A stretch of 13,666 bases of DNA from an uncultured Selenomonadaceae bacterium (lineage in GTDB: Bacteria > Bacillota > Negativicutes > Selenomonadales > Selenomonadaceae), in assembly GCA_905233325.1 (NCBI GenBank), contig CAJODU010000025.1, positions 1 to 13,666 on the forward strand, in the 5' to 3' direction. The number at the start of each line of letters is the position of its first letter. Position 1 is the first letter of the stretch. The translations under genes were made by a program, and so were the position numbers. The notes under the pieces were generated by a model. That model was not told the origin of the DNA and made no database searches. It worked only from the letters and a program-made list of their open reading frames with translations. Positions 6,297 to 13,632 of the stretch are shown here, piece after piece.

Positions 6297-7604
6297 ATGT
6301 ATATTAATAAAGAAATGTCTGCAAATCAAGCCTGGAAAGAATTAATAAAAAATTATAACATTCTTGATAAAATCCAAAAAGACGGTATGTTTACTATCAC
6401 TGAAGGTAAAATAAATCAATATAAAGAATCGAAATTGATGACAAACTGGGATAGTTCTGAATTTTTGCCACATATTTTTAAGAAAAATAAAATTAATATT
6501 TTACCTACAAGTCGTAATTCTTATACTTTGAGTAACTTTAAACTTTACGAAAATTTACAATTTAATAAAGAAAAAAATATTAAATATGCAAGTATGCCAC
6601 TTTACGAATCGCTCAATGTTGGAAATGTAAATTCTAAATCATCAGCTATTAAAGTATTAATCAATTCTAATATTTTGAATGATTTTTTGGAAGTAGATAA
6701 AAATTTGACAATATTTAATGAATATAGTGGTACAGTTTCATTTGATTTTTATTTCAACGATTTTAATGAAAATAAACATCAAATATCGGTTAATAATGCA
6801 AAATATAAAATGGATTGCGGTCTTGAAAATAGAGAATCTTTCATTGTATTACAAGCAAAAAATATTAAAAATACAGATTTTAACATAAGTAAACTTTACT
6901 ATCCTTATCGTTTTTTTGAAAAACGTATTAAAAAACCTGTTCGTTTATTATTCTTGAACTATTCCAATTCAATTTATGATATGTTTGAATACAAATTTGA
7001 AGAGGAAAAAGATTTTTCATCTATTAAATTACTAAATCATAAAAAATATTCATTTCAAGATACTAAAATTCAGTTGGAAGATATAAAAAAAATAAGGTTA
7101 CAAACGAAAGTAATTTATGATGATGACATGAGAAAAGCGAGAATACCATTCATACAGGTTAATTCATTTGAACTTGTAATTTCATTACTTGAAAATCTTT
7201 ATAATAATCCTATGACTCTTCAACAAATTGCAGAATTTATGAGTTTTGAAAAGCGTCAAGCGGACTATTATTACAATGCCGGACTTTACCTTGGGCTGTT
7301 TCAAAAGATAACAGACGATGATAATAATATTTTAGTTACTCTTTCTCCGTTAGGTGAAAAAATCTTCAAAATGTCTTATAAGCAGCGTCAACTTTCTTTG
7401 GTAAAACAGATACTGGAACATAAAATTTTTATGGAGTTTTTTGATAAGGCAGTTGATTGCGGTGAAATTGCACCAATCAATGATATTAAAATCAGAATGG
7501 CTGAATTAAATGTTTGTGGTGAAGGTCAATTATACAGAAGAGCAGGTTCAGTGAGAAGCTGGCTCAAATGGATTTTTGATTTAGTTGATAATGAAAATGT
7601 ATGA
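6297..7604 (+). CDS. predicted type II restriction enzyme with C-terminal winged helix
   Basis: This 435-residue protein resembles, from memory, a family annotated as type II restriction enzyme that begins with an SxAWxxLxxxYxIL segment. A candidate nuclease core lies at D173 (KMDCG) followed by a strand ending LQAKN (185-189), which would be a PD-(D/E)XK site with Q186 in place of the first acidic residue and K188. It is followed by the conserved-looking YYPYRFFEKRIKKPV (201-215). Residues of roughly 290-360 (FELVISLLENL to LSPLGEKIF) look like a winged helix-turn-helix, and RQLSLVKQILEHKIF follows. It lies 17 nt after the dpnI-like gene and shares its low GC: one 60-base line, 6481-6540, has 12 G+C, against 32 of 60 at 8461-8520. 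No methyltransferase accompanies it. A GAGG lies 12 nt before the ATG; ATG at codon 7 is an alternative start. The specificity is unknown. Confidence 0.7.
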   Translation: MYINKEMSANQAWKELIKNYNILDKIQKDGMFTITEGKINQYKESKLMTNWDSSEFLPHIFKKNKINILPTSRNSYTLSNFKLYENLQFNKEKNIKYASMPLYESLNVGNVNSKSSAIKVLINSNILNDFLEVDKNLTIFNEYSGTVSFDFYFNDFNENKHQISVNNAKYKMDCGLENRESFIVLQAKNIKNTDFNISKLYYPYRFFEKRIKKPVRLLFLNYSNSIYDMFEYKFEEEKDFSSIKLLNHKKYSFQDTKIQLEDIKKIRLQTKVIYDDDMRKARIPFIQVNSFELVISLLENLYNNPMTLQQIAEFMSFEKRQADYYYNAGLYLGLFQKITDDDNNILVTLSPLGEKIFKMSYKQRQLSLVKQILEHKIFMEFFDKAVDCGEIAPINDIKIRMAELNVCGEGQLYRRAGSVRSWLKWIFDLVDNENV

Positions 7605-8655
7605 AAATATTTTAGTTAATGCTCTGGTCAATCTCGGTGATGTGGTGCTGGTGACCGGTGCGATTGCTCTAATCAAAAAAAAATACCCTGCGACAAAAGT
7701 TACAATGCTGGTCAAGGCTGTATTTGCTGATGCCGTCAAGAACAATCCCATTATTGATGAGGTAATTGTCTTTGATTACAAGGCTAAAGAGAACGCTATC
7801 TCAAAGATGAAGACTATGGTTGAGGAGATCAAGAGCAGAAATTTTGATTTATCTATATCCTTTGATAGGAAACTTCGTCCGGCAATTTTGACTTATCTTG
7901 CAGGTATTCCCACTCGCGTAGGTCCGAGCAAAGTCTTCGACAACAACAGCAGCAAGGTGACGTGGCTCTATACTGATGTGGTTAATATTGATCACGATCT
8001 CAACAAGACCCTTCAAGCTGAGACTTATCAGATAATCGTTCGCAAATTTTTTAATATTGAAGGTTATGAGCGTCCAACCTTTGCAAAGATAATGCCTGAG
8101 AATGAGTCCAAGGCTGAGGAACTCCTCACTACTTTGCCAAGTGCCAAACTCAAAATCGCTCTCTGCGTCAGAGGAACATTTCCACTCAAAACTTGGGCTA
8201 AAGAATATTTTGTTGAGGTTGTCAAAGCACTTGCCAAAAGCTATGATGCCGCCTTTTTTATAGTCGGTGCTCCGAATGATGTCTACTATGCCAGAGAGGT
8301 CATCACCGATATTGCCGTTACCGCTTCAGTTCAAGTGGAGAACTTCTGCGGCAAGACCACGCTTGTTGATCTGGCGGCACTTCTCAAAAAAAGTGATCTG
8401 TTTGTGACGGTTGACACGGGGGCTGCTCACATTGCTGCGACAACGGGCGTCAAAATGGTGACAATCTACGGCTGTACAAGTCCCGATCGCTGGCACCCAA
8501 TCACTGACAAGGCGATTGTCCTGTCTTCAAGAGAGAGTTGCTGTCCCTGTACTATCAAGGCTAAAGCGTGTCCGACTTATCCCAAACCACAATGCTTGTA
8601 CAGCGTCACGCCTGAAATGGTGATTGAGGCTTGCAATAAATTGCTTAGAGATTAG
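7597..8655 (+). CDS. family 9 glycosyltransferase (heptosyltransferase-like)
   Basis: This 352-residue GT-B enzyme of the ADP-heptose:LPS heptosyltransferase family acts in lipopolysaccharide core assembly on the cytoplasmic side. The N-terminal ILVNALVNLGDVVLVT contains the catalytic-type aspartate after GD (D15). The donor-binding half carries SDLFVTVDTGAAHIAA (about 266-281) and TIYGCTSPDRWHP, and a cysteine cluster (C315, C316, C318, C325, C333) near the end is common in this family. The ATG at 7597 fits the usual N-terminus; ATG at 7591 is possible. Either start lies inside the 3' end of the restriction gene, and no convincing Shine-Dalgarno precedes it, as expected if the original site was displaced by the restriction island. 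Translation probably relies on coupling. Confidence 0.88.
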   Translation: MYENILVNALVNLGDVVLVTGAIALIKKKYPATKVTMLVKAVFADAVKNNPIIDEVIVFDYKAKENAISKMKTMVEEIKSRNFDLSISFDRKLRPAILTYLAGIPTRVGPSKVFDNNSSKVTWLYTDVVNIDHDLNKTLQAETYQIIVRKFFNIEGYERPTFAKIMPENESKAEELLTTLPSAKLKIALCVRGTFPLKTWAKEYFVEVVKALAKSYDAAFFIVGAPNDVYYAREVITDIAVTASVQVENFCGKTTLVDLAALLKKSDLFVTVDTGAAHIAATTGVKMVTIYGCTSPDRWHPITDKAIVLSSRESCCPCTIKAKACPTYPKPQCLYSVTPEMVIEACNKLLRD

Positions 8656-8680
8656 AATATTTTTTTAAGGAGAAGATTTG

Positions 8681-9247
8681 ATGAAGAGATTATTTTTATT
8701 AACTTTGGCGGCAATTTGCCTGTTGACTGTGAATGTTGTCGCGGAGGCTGCCGTCAGCAGTAAATCCAACGTCGCAGTAGTTATTGTCGGCGGTGCTGAC
8801 TATAGGACAAAAGATTTCACCAACTACACTAAGGATTATTTTGAATTGAGCAACGATGAGAAAGTAATTCAAGGCAAAGATGTCCAAAATAAATATCAAA
8901 AATACTGGTTTAGTAAGGGTATGATTGATGAAGGTACGCCGACGAAAGAGGATTTTATTAAGTTCGTCAATTACGCCGGTTATAATAAAGTTATTTACCT
9001 TGTCATTAAGGATTCTGTCCTCGAACAGCACGGCAGGACGAAGGGCAAAGACCGCTCTCGCATTTCTTTGACGGTGAATGCTTTCATTGTTGACAAGACT
9101 CACATTGTAGAGAGTGCCTCTTCGACGAATGAGGAAGACTCAAAGACAAGCGAACTCAGAGCCAAGCGCGGTGCCTTCAAAATGTGCGTTAAGGAAATCA
9201 GCGAGACATTCAACCCTATCTTGAATCCTGGAGGTTATAAAAGATGA
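8681..9247 (+). CDS. secreted protein of unknown function
   Basis: This 188-residue protein is not recognised. It starts with a clear signal peptide: MKR, a hydrophobic run LFLLTLAAICLLTVNVV, and an AEA-type cleavage site around residue 23. The mature part is mixed alpha/beta in appearance, with hydrophobic strands NVAVVIVGG and NKVIYLVIKD that could form the centre of a sheet, and a lysine-rich, cysteine-poor composition (one cysteine). It has no lipobox. AGGAG lies 8 nt before the ATG at 8681, so the TTG at 8678 is not used. Its stop overlaps the ROK gene start (ATGA). Its position between a heptosyltransferase and a sugar kinase suggests a periplasmic or surface role linked to glycan metabolism, but nothing in the sequence shows that directly. 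Confidence 0.75.
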   Translation: MKRLFLLTLAAICLLTVNVVAEAAVSSKSNVAVVIVGGADYRTKDFTNYTKDYFELSNDEKVIQGKDVQNKYQKYWFSKGMIDEGTPTKEDFIKFVNYAGYNKVIYLVIKDSVLEQHGRTKGKDRSRISLTVNAFIVDKTHIVESASSTNEEDSKTSELRAKRGAFKMCVKEISETFNPILNPGGYKR

Positions 9248-10146
9248 AATTTACTGTCATTGATATAGGTGGGACTTTTATCAAGTATGCTTGTATGAAT
9301 GAGCATTCCGAGATACTTACACGCGGCAAAGTCCCGACGCCGCAGGATAGCAGAGAGGATTTTATCAATGCTCTGGTTGATATTTATGATTCTATGTCAG
9401 ATGTTGAGGGTATGGCGATTTCTCTGCCGGGTATCATCGATTCCCAAAATGGTCACTGCATAACCTGTGGAGCCCTTCTTTACAATAATGACTTCAATGT
9501 GGAGGCGGCTCTCAAGGCTAAAATCCCCGCTCTTAAGGTCTCAATGGAGAATGATGCCAAGTGCGCCGCTATGGCTGAGGCTTCGGTTGGGGCTCTCAAG
9601 GACGTTGAGGACGGTTTTGTCCTAGTCTTCGGCACAGGTATCGGCGGGGCTTTTATCAAGAATCACAAACTGCACAGAGGCCGCCATTTCAGTGCCGGTG
9701 AGGTCTCATACATTCTGACTGATAAGGACGCGCCTCAAATGATTGATGAATTTCGCTGGGGCAATCAATGCGGTGTTCCTTCACTTTGCAATCTCTATGC
9801 AAAACGCAAAGGTCTCAAAGTTGAAGAGGTTGACGGCTTGATGATTTTTGAGGCTGTCAATAAAGGGGATTCTTTTGCCATTAAATGCCTTGATCTCTTT
9901 ACTCGGAGGATTGCCATACAAATTTTTAATATCCAAATGCTGCTTGATCCCCAAAAGTTCGCAATCGGTGGTGGGATTAGTGCCCAACCTGTTTTTATTG
10001 ATTATCTTCGCAAGCATATTGATGAGCTCGCGGCTGATAATGTTGAGCTCTACTTCCCCAAGCCTGAGATTGTCGCTTGTCAATTCCAAAATGATGCTAA
10101 TTTGATCGGTGCCTTGCAATGCTATTTAGACAAGTTTGCAGGCTGA
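9244..10146 (+). CDS. ROK-family sugar kinase-like protein
   Basis: This 300-residue protein of the ROK (repressor, ORF, kinase) family has no DNA-binding domain, so it is an enzyme type. Phosphate-binding DIGGTFIK (7-14), the catalytic-type END (102-104) followed by AKCAAMAE, and the ATP-site GTGIGGAF (130-137) are present. Family members phosphorylate glucose, N-acetylmannosamine or related sugars. The zinc-binding CxCGxxGCxE signature is absent and the usual ExGH is replaced by EVSY (153-156), so sugar binding probably differs from classical glucokinases and the substrate cannot be named. GGAGG lies 9 nt before the ATG, which overlaps the stop of the secreted protein gene. It is the last gene before the terminator. 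Confidence 0.85.
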   Translation: MKFTVIDIGGTFIKYACMNEHSEILTRGKVPTPQDSREDFINALVDIYDSMSDVEGMAISLPGIIDSQNGHCITCGALLYNNDFNVEAALKAKIPALKVSMENDAKCAAMAEASVGALKDVEDGFVLVFGTGIGGAFIKNHKLHRGRHFSAGEVSYILTDKDAPQMIDEFRWGNQCGVPSLCNLYAKRKGLKVEEVDGLMIFEAVNKGDSFAIKCLDLFTRRIAIQIFNIQMLLDPQKFAIGGGISAQPVFIDYLRKHIDELAADNVELYFPKPEIVACQFQNDANLIGALQCYLDKFAG

Positions 10147-10169
10147 ATCAACGATAATATCAAATATCA

Positions 10170-10202
10170 AAAAAGACTCGCATGAGCAGTGCGGGTCTTT
10201 TT
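10170..10202. terminator. bidirectional Rho-independent terminator
   Basis: The arms AAAAAGACTCGCA and TGCGGGTCTTTTT pair over 13 bp with one G·T wobble around a 7-nt loop. A-tract and T-tract flank it symmetrically, so it can stop transcripts from both sides. Rightward it ends the mreB-to-ROK run. Leftward it would end the candidate small RNA and any read-through from the DUF4127 gene. Confidence 0.9.
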
Positions 10203-10245
10203 AAAGCGTATGTGTATTATATTTTAGGAGAGCTTAACGAAAGCT
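10170..10245 (-). ncRNA. candidate Fur-regulated small RNA
   Basis: A strong leftward promoter starts here and the terminator lies about 76 nt downstream, with no open reading frame between. The predicted RNA begins with a small 5-bp hairpin (AGCTT, loop TCGTT, AAGCT), then an unpaired A/T-rich stretch opening with CTCCT (10230-10226), which is complementary to Shine-Dalgarno sequences, then the terminator stem and a run of six U. This is the layout of a base-pairing regulatory RNA. The Fur-type operator over the promoter suggests that it is made under iron limitation, as RyhB-type and FsrA-type RNAs are. Transcription is inferred, not shown. Confidence 0.6.
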
Positions 10246-10251
10246 GATGTA

Positions 10252-10280
10252 AATATAGCACAAATGATAATGATTGTCAA
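10252..10280 (-). promoter_or_regulatory. consensus promoter of the candidate small RNA
   Basis: Leftward TTGACA (10280-10275) is a perfect -35 box, and TATATT (10257-10252) follows after exactly 17 nt. Start is expected at the A at 10245. It is among the best promoter matches in the window, yet it points away from the DUF4127 gene and into the antisense of the ROK gene end. Confidence 0.75.
10265..10279. promoter_or_regulatory. Fur-type operator (7-1-7 box)
   Basis: TGATAAT-G-ATTGTCA matches the 7-1-7 Fur box TGATAATNATTATCA at 13 of 14 defined positions. It overlaps the -35 box and spacer of the leftward promoter, the right place for repression. Zur and PerR boxes are related, so the regulator is most likely but not certainly Fur. 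Confidence 0.6.
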
Positions 10281-10299
10281 GAGTTTTTGATAATTTTTC

Positions 10300-11904
10300 T
10301 CAACGTTTTAAATCAATATCACATTCAAACATTCTATCCCACGGCAAGGTAACCTCAAGGTTTTTGAGACAGGCAAACGGCGGAAGGTGCTTGGCGGCGA
10401 ACTCACGCATAAACCAGGTTACTCTGTCGGCGACGGTTTGGGTGTGACTGCCGAGGCTGTAATAAATGACTCCGCCTTCACGAGAGTTATAAAGCTGGCT
10501 TCCTATGAAGGTGCGAACGTTGGCTTGATAGCCCCAGTCTTCAAGGTATCTGCGGACGAGGAGCCTGTCCTTGGCGTCGTTACTCATTGACTTGGCAAGC
10601 ATACCTGTTCCCAGGGCAAAGCCGGTTGAATTTGTGGCGGTGTTCCAGCCGGAATAGGCTTGGACTTTGAAGAGAAGCCCTCTGGTGTAAAGTTTATCCA
10701 TTAGAGTATTGTCTGATCCGTTGGCAAAGGCAACATCAGCAACAGCAACGGGATAGCCGCCGGCAATGTACTCTTCAACCATATCAGCAAAACTCTCGGC
10801 ACTCTTGTCAATCCGCTTTGTATCGAGCTTTATCATTGAATCGGGCAGAGCGTTGTGGGCTTGGTGAGTCTTGCCGGCAAGATCAGTGTTGACAAGGAGA
10901 ACCAAATCAGTGCCGTCGGGATCATCAACAATTCTTCCACCTGCGAGGGTGACGGCCTTTGCTATGCTCTCGCCTATCTCTTCATCAGAAAACGCAGGAA
11001 CTGTCTTGCCGCCCTTGCCCTTGTTGAAGTTTATATTAATCTTGGGAGCCTCTTCACGAAGATCATTCAGCGCACGAGTCAATAATAACAGTCCGATTTC
11101 GTCAATCCCTGCCAAAGTCTGATATTTACTCTCATCTAGATTATACTTTTCGGCATAGTGATTGAGGTCTCTGTGCTCCTTGTGAGTCTGACTCAGGGCA
11201 GCGTTATCATCTCTGCCGATAACCAGGCAATTTATCCCCCCCTGTTCCAGAATATCAATGAATGTCTTGGTGACGGTGAGGTTTTTATCGCGGCGTTCAA
11301 ACCAATCATTCAAAACATCTGCAGGAATGGCAGACTTTAAATATGACACCTCTGCCCATTCACTGCCACTCAATCCGGCTGTCTCGGACTTATCAAGCAG
11401 GGCTGTGAGGCGGAATATCCTGCTGCCGTATGGTACATAGTATTCAGGCTCTTCTGTGAAACCGGCTACCCCGGCTTGGGGTGTCCTCATCAGCGACGCA
11501 AACGCATATATCTTCAGCTTGGGATTCTTCGCCCGCAGGGCTTTGAAGCGTTCAAGCCTCTCTGTCAGCACTTTCGGCGTTATTTCGTGCTTGCGCGACG
11601 GTATCAAGCCGCCATAGAACAGCGAATCAACAGACACTACCGCCGCCTTGGCAGACGATACTTTCGCCTCAAGCCACTGCCAGAGCTCCTCCGGCTGTCC
11701 CATATACTCGCCCTTGCCGCCGAACAGCTCCTCCGGCGGCGTCAGCACTTCATACCCTGCCGCCTCGACTACTTCTGCTGTCTCTTGAAAGCAGATCGGT
11801 CTGGCGTCATGTGGCACAAAGATCACCTGCTCCGCAGCATTACATATCGCCGCTTTAAAAAAAATCAAACCTAAAATCAAAATAAACTTCAAACTTTTCA
11901 TCAT
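10300..11904 (-). CDS. secreted DUF4127-family protein
   Basis: This 534-residue protein of the DUF4127 family has no established function. A signal peptide (MMKSLKFILILGLIFFKAA, cleavage near residue 23-24) is followed by the family's opening motif VIFVPHDARPIC (27-38) and by SVDSLFYGGLIPSR (91-104). The length is normal for the family. The two ATGs at 11904 and 11901 are preferred to a GTG at 11919, which lies within the AAAGGTG that would be the ribosome binding site; the ATG spacing of about 14 nt is long. It starts 4 nt after the stop of the WbaP-type gene and probably shares its promoter, which suggests a role in surface polysaccharide handling, though this is inference from position. 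It converges on the ROK gene. Confidence 0.85.
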   Translation of the reverse strand: MMKSLKFILILGLIFFKAAICNAAEQVIFVPHDARPICFQETAEVVEAAGYEVLTPPEELFGGKGEYMGQPEELWQWLEAKVSSAKAAVVSVDSLFYGGLIPSRKHEITPKVLTERLERFKALRAKNPKLKIYAFASLMRTPQAGVAGFTEEPEYYVPYGSRIFRLTALLDKSETAGLSGSEWAEVSYLKSAIPADVLNDWFERRDKNLTVTKTFIDILEQGGINCLVIGRDDNAALSQTHKEHRDLNHYAEKYNLDESKYQTLAGIDEIGLLLLTRALNDLREEAPKININFNKGKGGKTVPAFSDEEIGESIAKAVTLAGGRIVDDPDGTDLVLLVNTDLAGKTHQAHNALPDSMIKLDTKRIDKSAESFADMVEEYIAGGYPVAVADVAFANGSDNTLMDKLYTRGLLFKVQAYSGWNTATNSTGFALGTGMLAKSMSNDAKDRLLVRRYLEDWGYQANVRTFIGSQLYNSREGGVIYYSLGSHTQTVADRVTWFMREFAAKHLPPFACLKNLEVTLPWDRMFECDIDLKR

Positions 11905-11908
11905 TTTT

Positions 11909-13357
11909 TCAATAAGCACCTTTCTCAGTGATAACGGCCTTGACGGTTTTGAAGAGATACATCACATCAATCCATACAGACCAGTTGCGGACATACCAGG
12001 TGTCCATCGCTACACGCTCCTCATAGGTCGTGTCGCTGCGCCCGCTCACCTGCCACATTCCCGTAATGCCCGGCAAGACCATATAATATTCACGAATGAA
12101 TTTGCCATATTTGGCAACCTCTTCCTCGACGATTGGGCGAGGCCCCACAAGGCTCATATCGCCGCGAATGACATTCCATATCTGCGGCAGCTCGTCCAGG
12201 CTCGTCCTCCGCAGCCAAGCTCCAAGCTCGGTGACACGCGGATCCTTTGTCAATTTGAAGGTCTCCTGCCACTCTCGTTTAGCTTCGGGGTTCTCGTCAA
12301 GATACTTTTGCAACTGCGCCTCACTCATAGGCACCATTGTCCGGAATTTGTAGCAGGGGAAGGGCTTGCCATTCTTGCCGACGCGCCGGTGAGTAAATAT
12401 CACCTGCCCTCTGTTTGCTATTGCGACGCGGATTGTAATCAGCAGCAGGAGGGGTGAAATGAGAATCGATCCCAAAATCGTGCAGACAAGATCGAATATA
12501 CGCTTGATAATGCGGTTGTAGCGGCGCGAAAGATTATTCCTCAGATTGAGCATTAAGATCTTTTCGCTGAAGAGGATTGAGGCATCGACGCCCGCCATTG
12601 TCGTGCCGATTAGGTCGGGTATGAAGGAGAGATTCTTCACATAAGGCTGAATTGCGTTTATCAGATCTTGGAGCATATGTTTTGAGATACCAGGGGCGGC
12701 AATGATGACCGTCTGGGTCTTGTATCGTCGGATAATCTTCTCTGCCTTATCGAAGCCGCCGAGTATCTTGTAAGTGTTCGGTAAAGTCTCAGAGACGGGG
12801 TGATCATCAATAAAACCTATCACATCATAACGATAGCCGAGGTCGGACTCCCAGAATCTGATCGTCCTCTCTGCGGTGAGGCCTGCGCCTATGATGATGA
12901 CAGGTTCGTAGAATATGTGCTTCAACTTCATAATCTTCATCACGACATAGCGAATGATACAGACGATCATCAGCACCAGCACGCCGAAGATCACTATGAA
13001 CAGGCGCGAGGTCTGATCGCCCGCCTTCAAGAAGTAGATGAAGATTATTGAGGTCATCCAGCCGGCAAAGACGGATTGGAAGATGGCTTTCATCATATCG
13101 ATGATCGGGTGCATTTGGCGGTATGAACGCGACTGGCTTAAAGCAATAAGAAAAAGCAGCGGCACCCAGCCGTATATGTATACATTAGAATAGTAATAAT
13201 AAGCGTAATTCCAGCAGTCCAGGGCATTACGCAGCGCAAAGGCGAGATGTTCCGCCGCCACCACGCCGATATAGTCAAAGAGCATAAACAAGAGGGTCGG
13301 CAGGGGCGAGGCGATCAATTTTTTATTTATCGCTGAAGCTGATAACGGCGGCTTCAA
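11909..13357 (-). CDS. wbaP: WbaP-type undecaprenyl-phosphate sugar phosphotransferase
   Basis: This 482-residue polyprenol-phosphate hexose-1-phosphate transferase loads the first sugar, often galactose, onto undecaprenyl phosphate to start surface polysaccharide or O-antigen units. It has the full WbaP layout: about four or five N-terminal membrane helices (up to residue 140), a cytosolic Rossmann-like middle domain with VIIIGAGLTAE (about 153-163), a re-entrant membrane helix, and the catalytic domain with RRVGKNGKPFPCYKFRTM (324-341), DELPQIWNVIRGDMSLVGPRP (388-408) and GITGMWQVSGRSD. The start chosen is a TTG at 13357, 9 nt after a perfect AGGAGG. An upstream TTG (13396) is almost at the predicted transcription start and has no ribosome binding site. 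The sugar specificity (galactose or glucose) cannot be told. Confidence 0.9.
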   Translation of the reverse strand: MKPPLSASAINKKLIASPLPTLLFMLFDYIGVVAAEHLAFALRNALDCWNYAYYYYSNVYIYGWVPLLFLIALSQSRSYRQMHPIIDMMKAIFQSVFAGWMTSIIFIYFLKAGDQTSRLFIVIFGVLVLMIVCIIRYVVMKIMKLKHIFYEPVIIIGAGLTAERTIRFWESDLGYRYDVIGFIDDHPVSETLPNTYKILGGFDKAEKIIRRYKTQTVIIAAPGISKHMLQDLINAIQPYVKNLSFIPDLIGTTMAGVDASILFSEKILMLNLRNNLSRRYNRIIKRIFDLVCTILGSILISPLLLLITIRVAIANRGQVIFTHRRVGKNGKPFPCYKFRTMVPMSEAQLQKYLDENPEAKREWQETFKLTKDPRVTELGAWLRRTSLDELPQIWNVIRGDMSLVGPRPIVEEEVAKYGKFIREYYMVLPGITGMWQVSGRSDTTYEERVAMDTWYVRNWSVWIDVMYLFKTVKAVITEKGAY

Positions 13358-13408
13358 TTGCAATGACCTCCTCTTTGAAGTCAAAAATATTATCAATTTC
13401 CAAAGAGG

Positions 13409-13437
13409 ATAATATCACAAATCAGCTAATATTTCAA
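13409..13437 (-). promoter_or_regulatory. promoter of the wbaP-DUF4127 pair
   Basis: Leftward TTGAAA (13437-13432) and TATTAT (13414-13409) are 17 nt apart. Start near 13402 gives a leader of about 45 nt to the TTG start at 13357, which supports that start choice. Confidence 0.7.
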
Positions 13438-13514
13438 CATTGACTGCAATTTGAAAGTTAAAACTATTTTATACAACAATCCGACAATTCTATCAAGAAA
13501 CAAAAAATTTTTGC

Positions 13515-13537
13515 GGGAAAATATTCCCATTTTTTTT
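13515..13537 (+). terminator. short hairpin with T-tract in divergent spacer
   Basis: GGGAA, loop AATA, TTCCC is followed by A and eight T. The stem is only 5 bp and no rightward gene ends here, so it is a weak terminator at best. It could equally be an operator just upstream of the next promoter. Confidence 0.3.
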
Positions 13538-13542
13538 GTTGA

Positions 13543-13571
13543 TTGACATAAAAGCAAAATTGGCGTAAAAT
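13543..13571 (+). promoter_or_regulatory. promoter of the rightward gene at the right edge
   Basis: A perfect TTGACA (13543-13548) and TAAAAT (13566-13571) are 17 nt apart. Expected start is near 13578, with a 55-nt leader to the ATG at 13633. Confidence 0.75.
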
Positions 13572-13632
13572 AAAGACATTAGCATTAAACGTGAGTGGAT
13601 TTGGAATTTGTTTTGATTTTGAGGTGAGCACG

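Noticed and set aside
8699..9103. A 134-codon frame antisense to the secreted protein gene
   Set aside because: The sense gene has a signal peptide and a strong Shine-Dalgarno; the antisense frame has neither and its residues look random.
10387..11874. Several open frames of 60-132 codons on the strand opposite the DUF4127 gene
   Set aside because: They follow the codon structure of the real gene in another frame, lack ribosome binding sites and show no recognisable domains.
13358..13396. Extending wbaP to the TTG at 13396
   Set aside because: It would begin about 6 nt after the predicted transcription start with no ribosome binding site, while AGGAGG sits correctly before the TTG at 13357.
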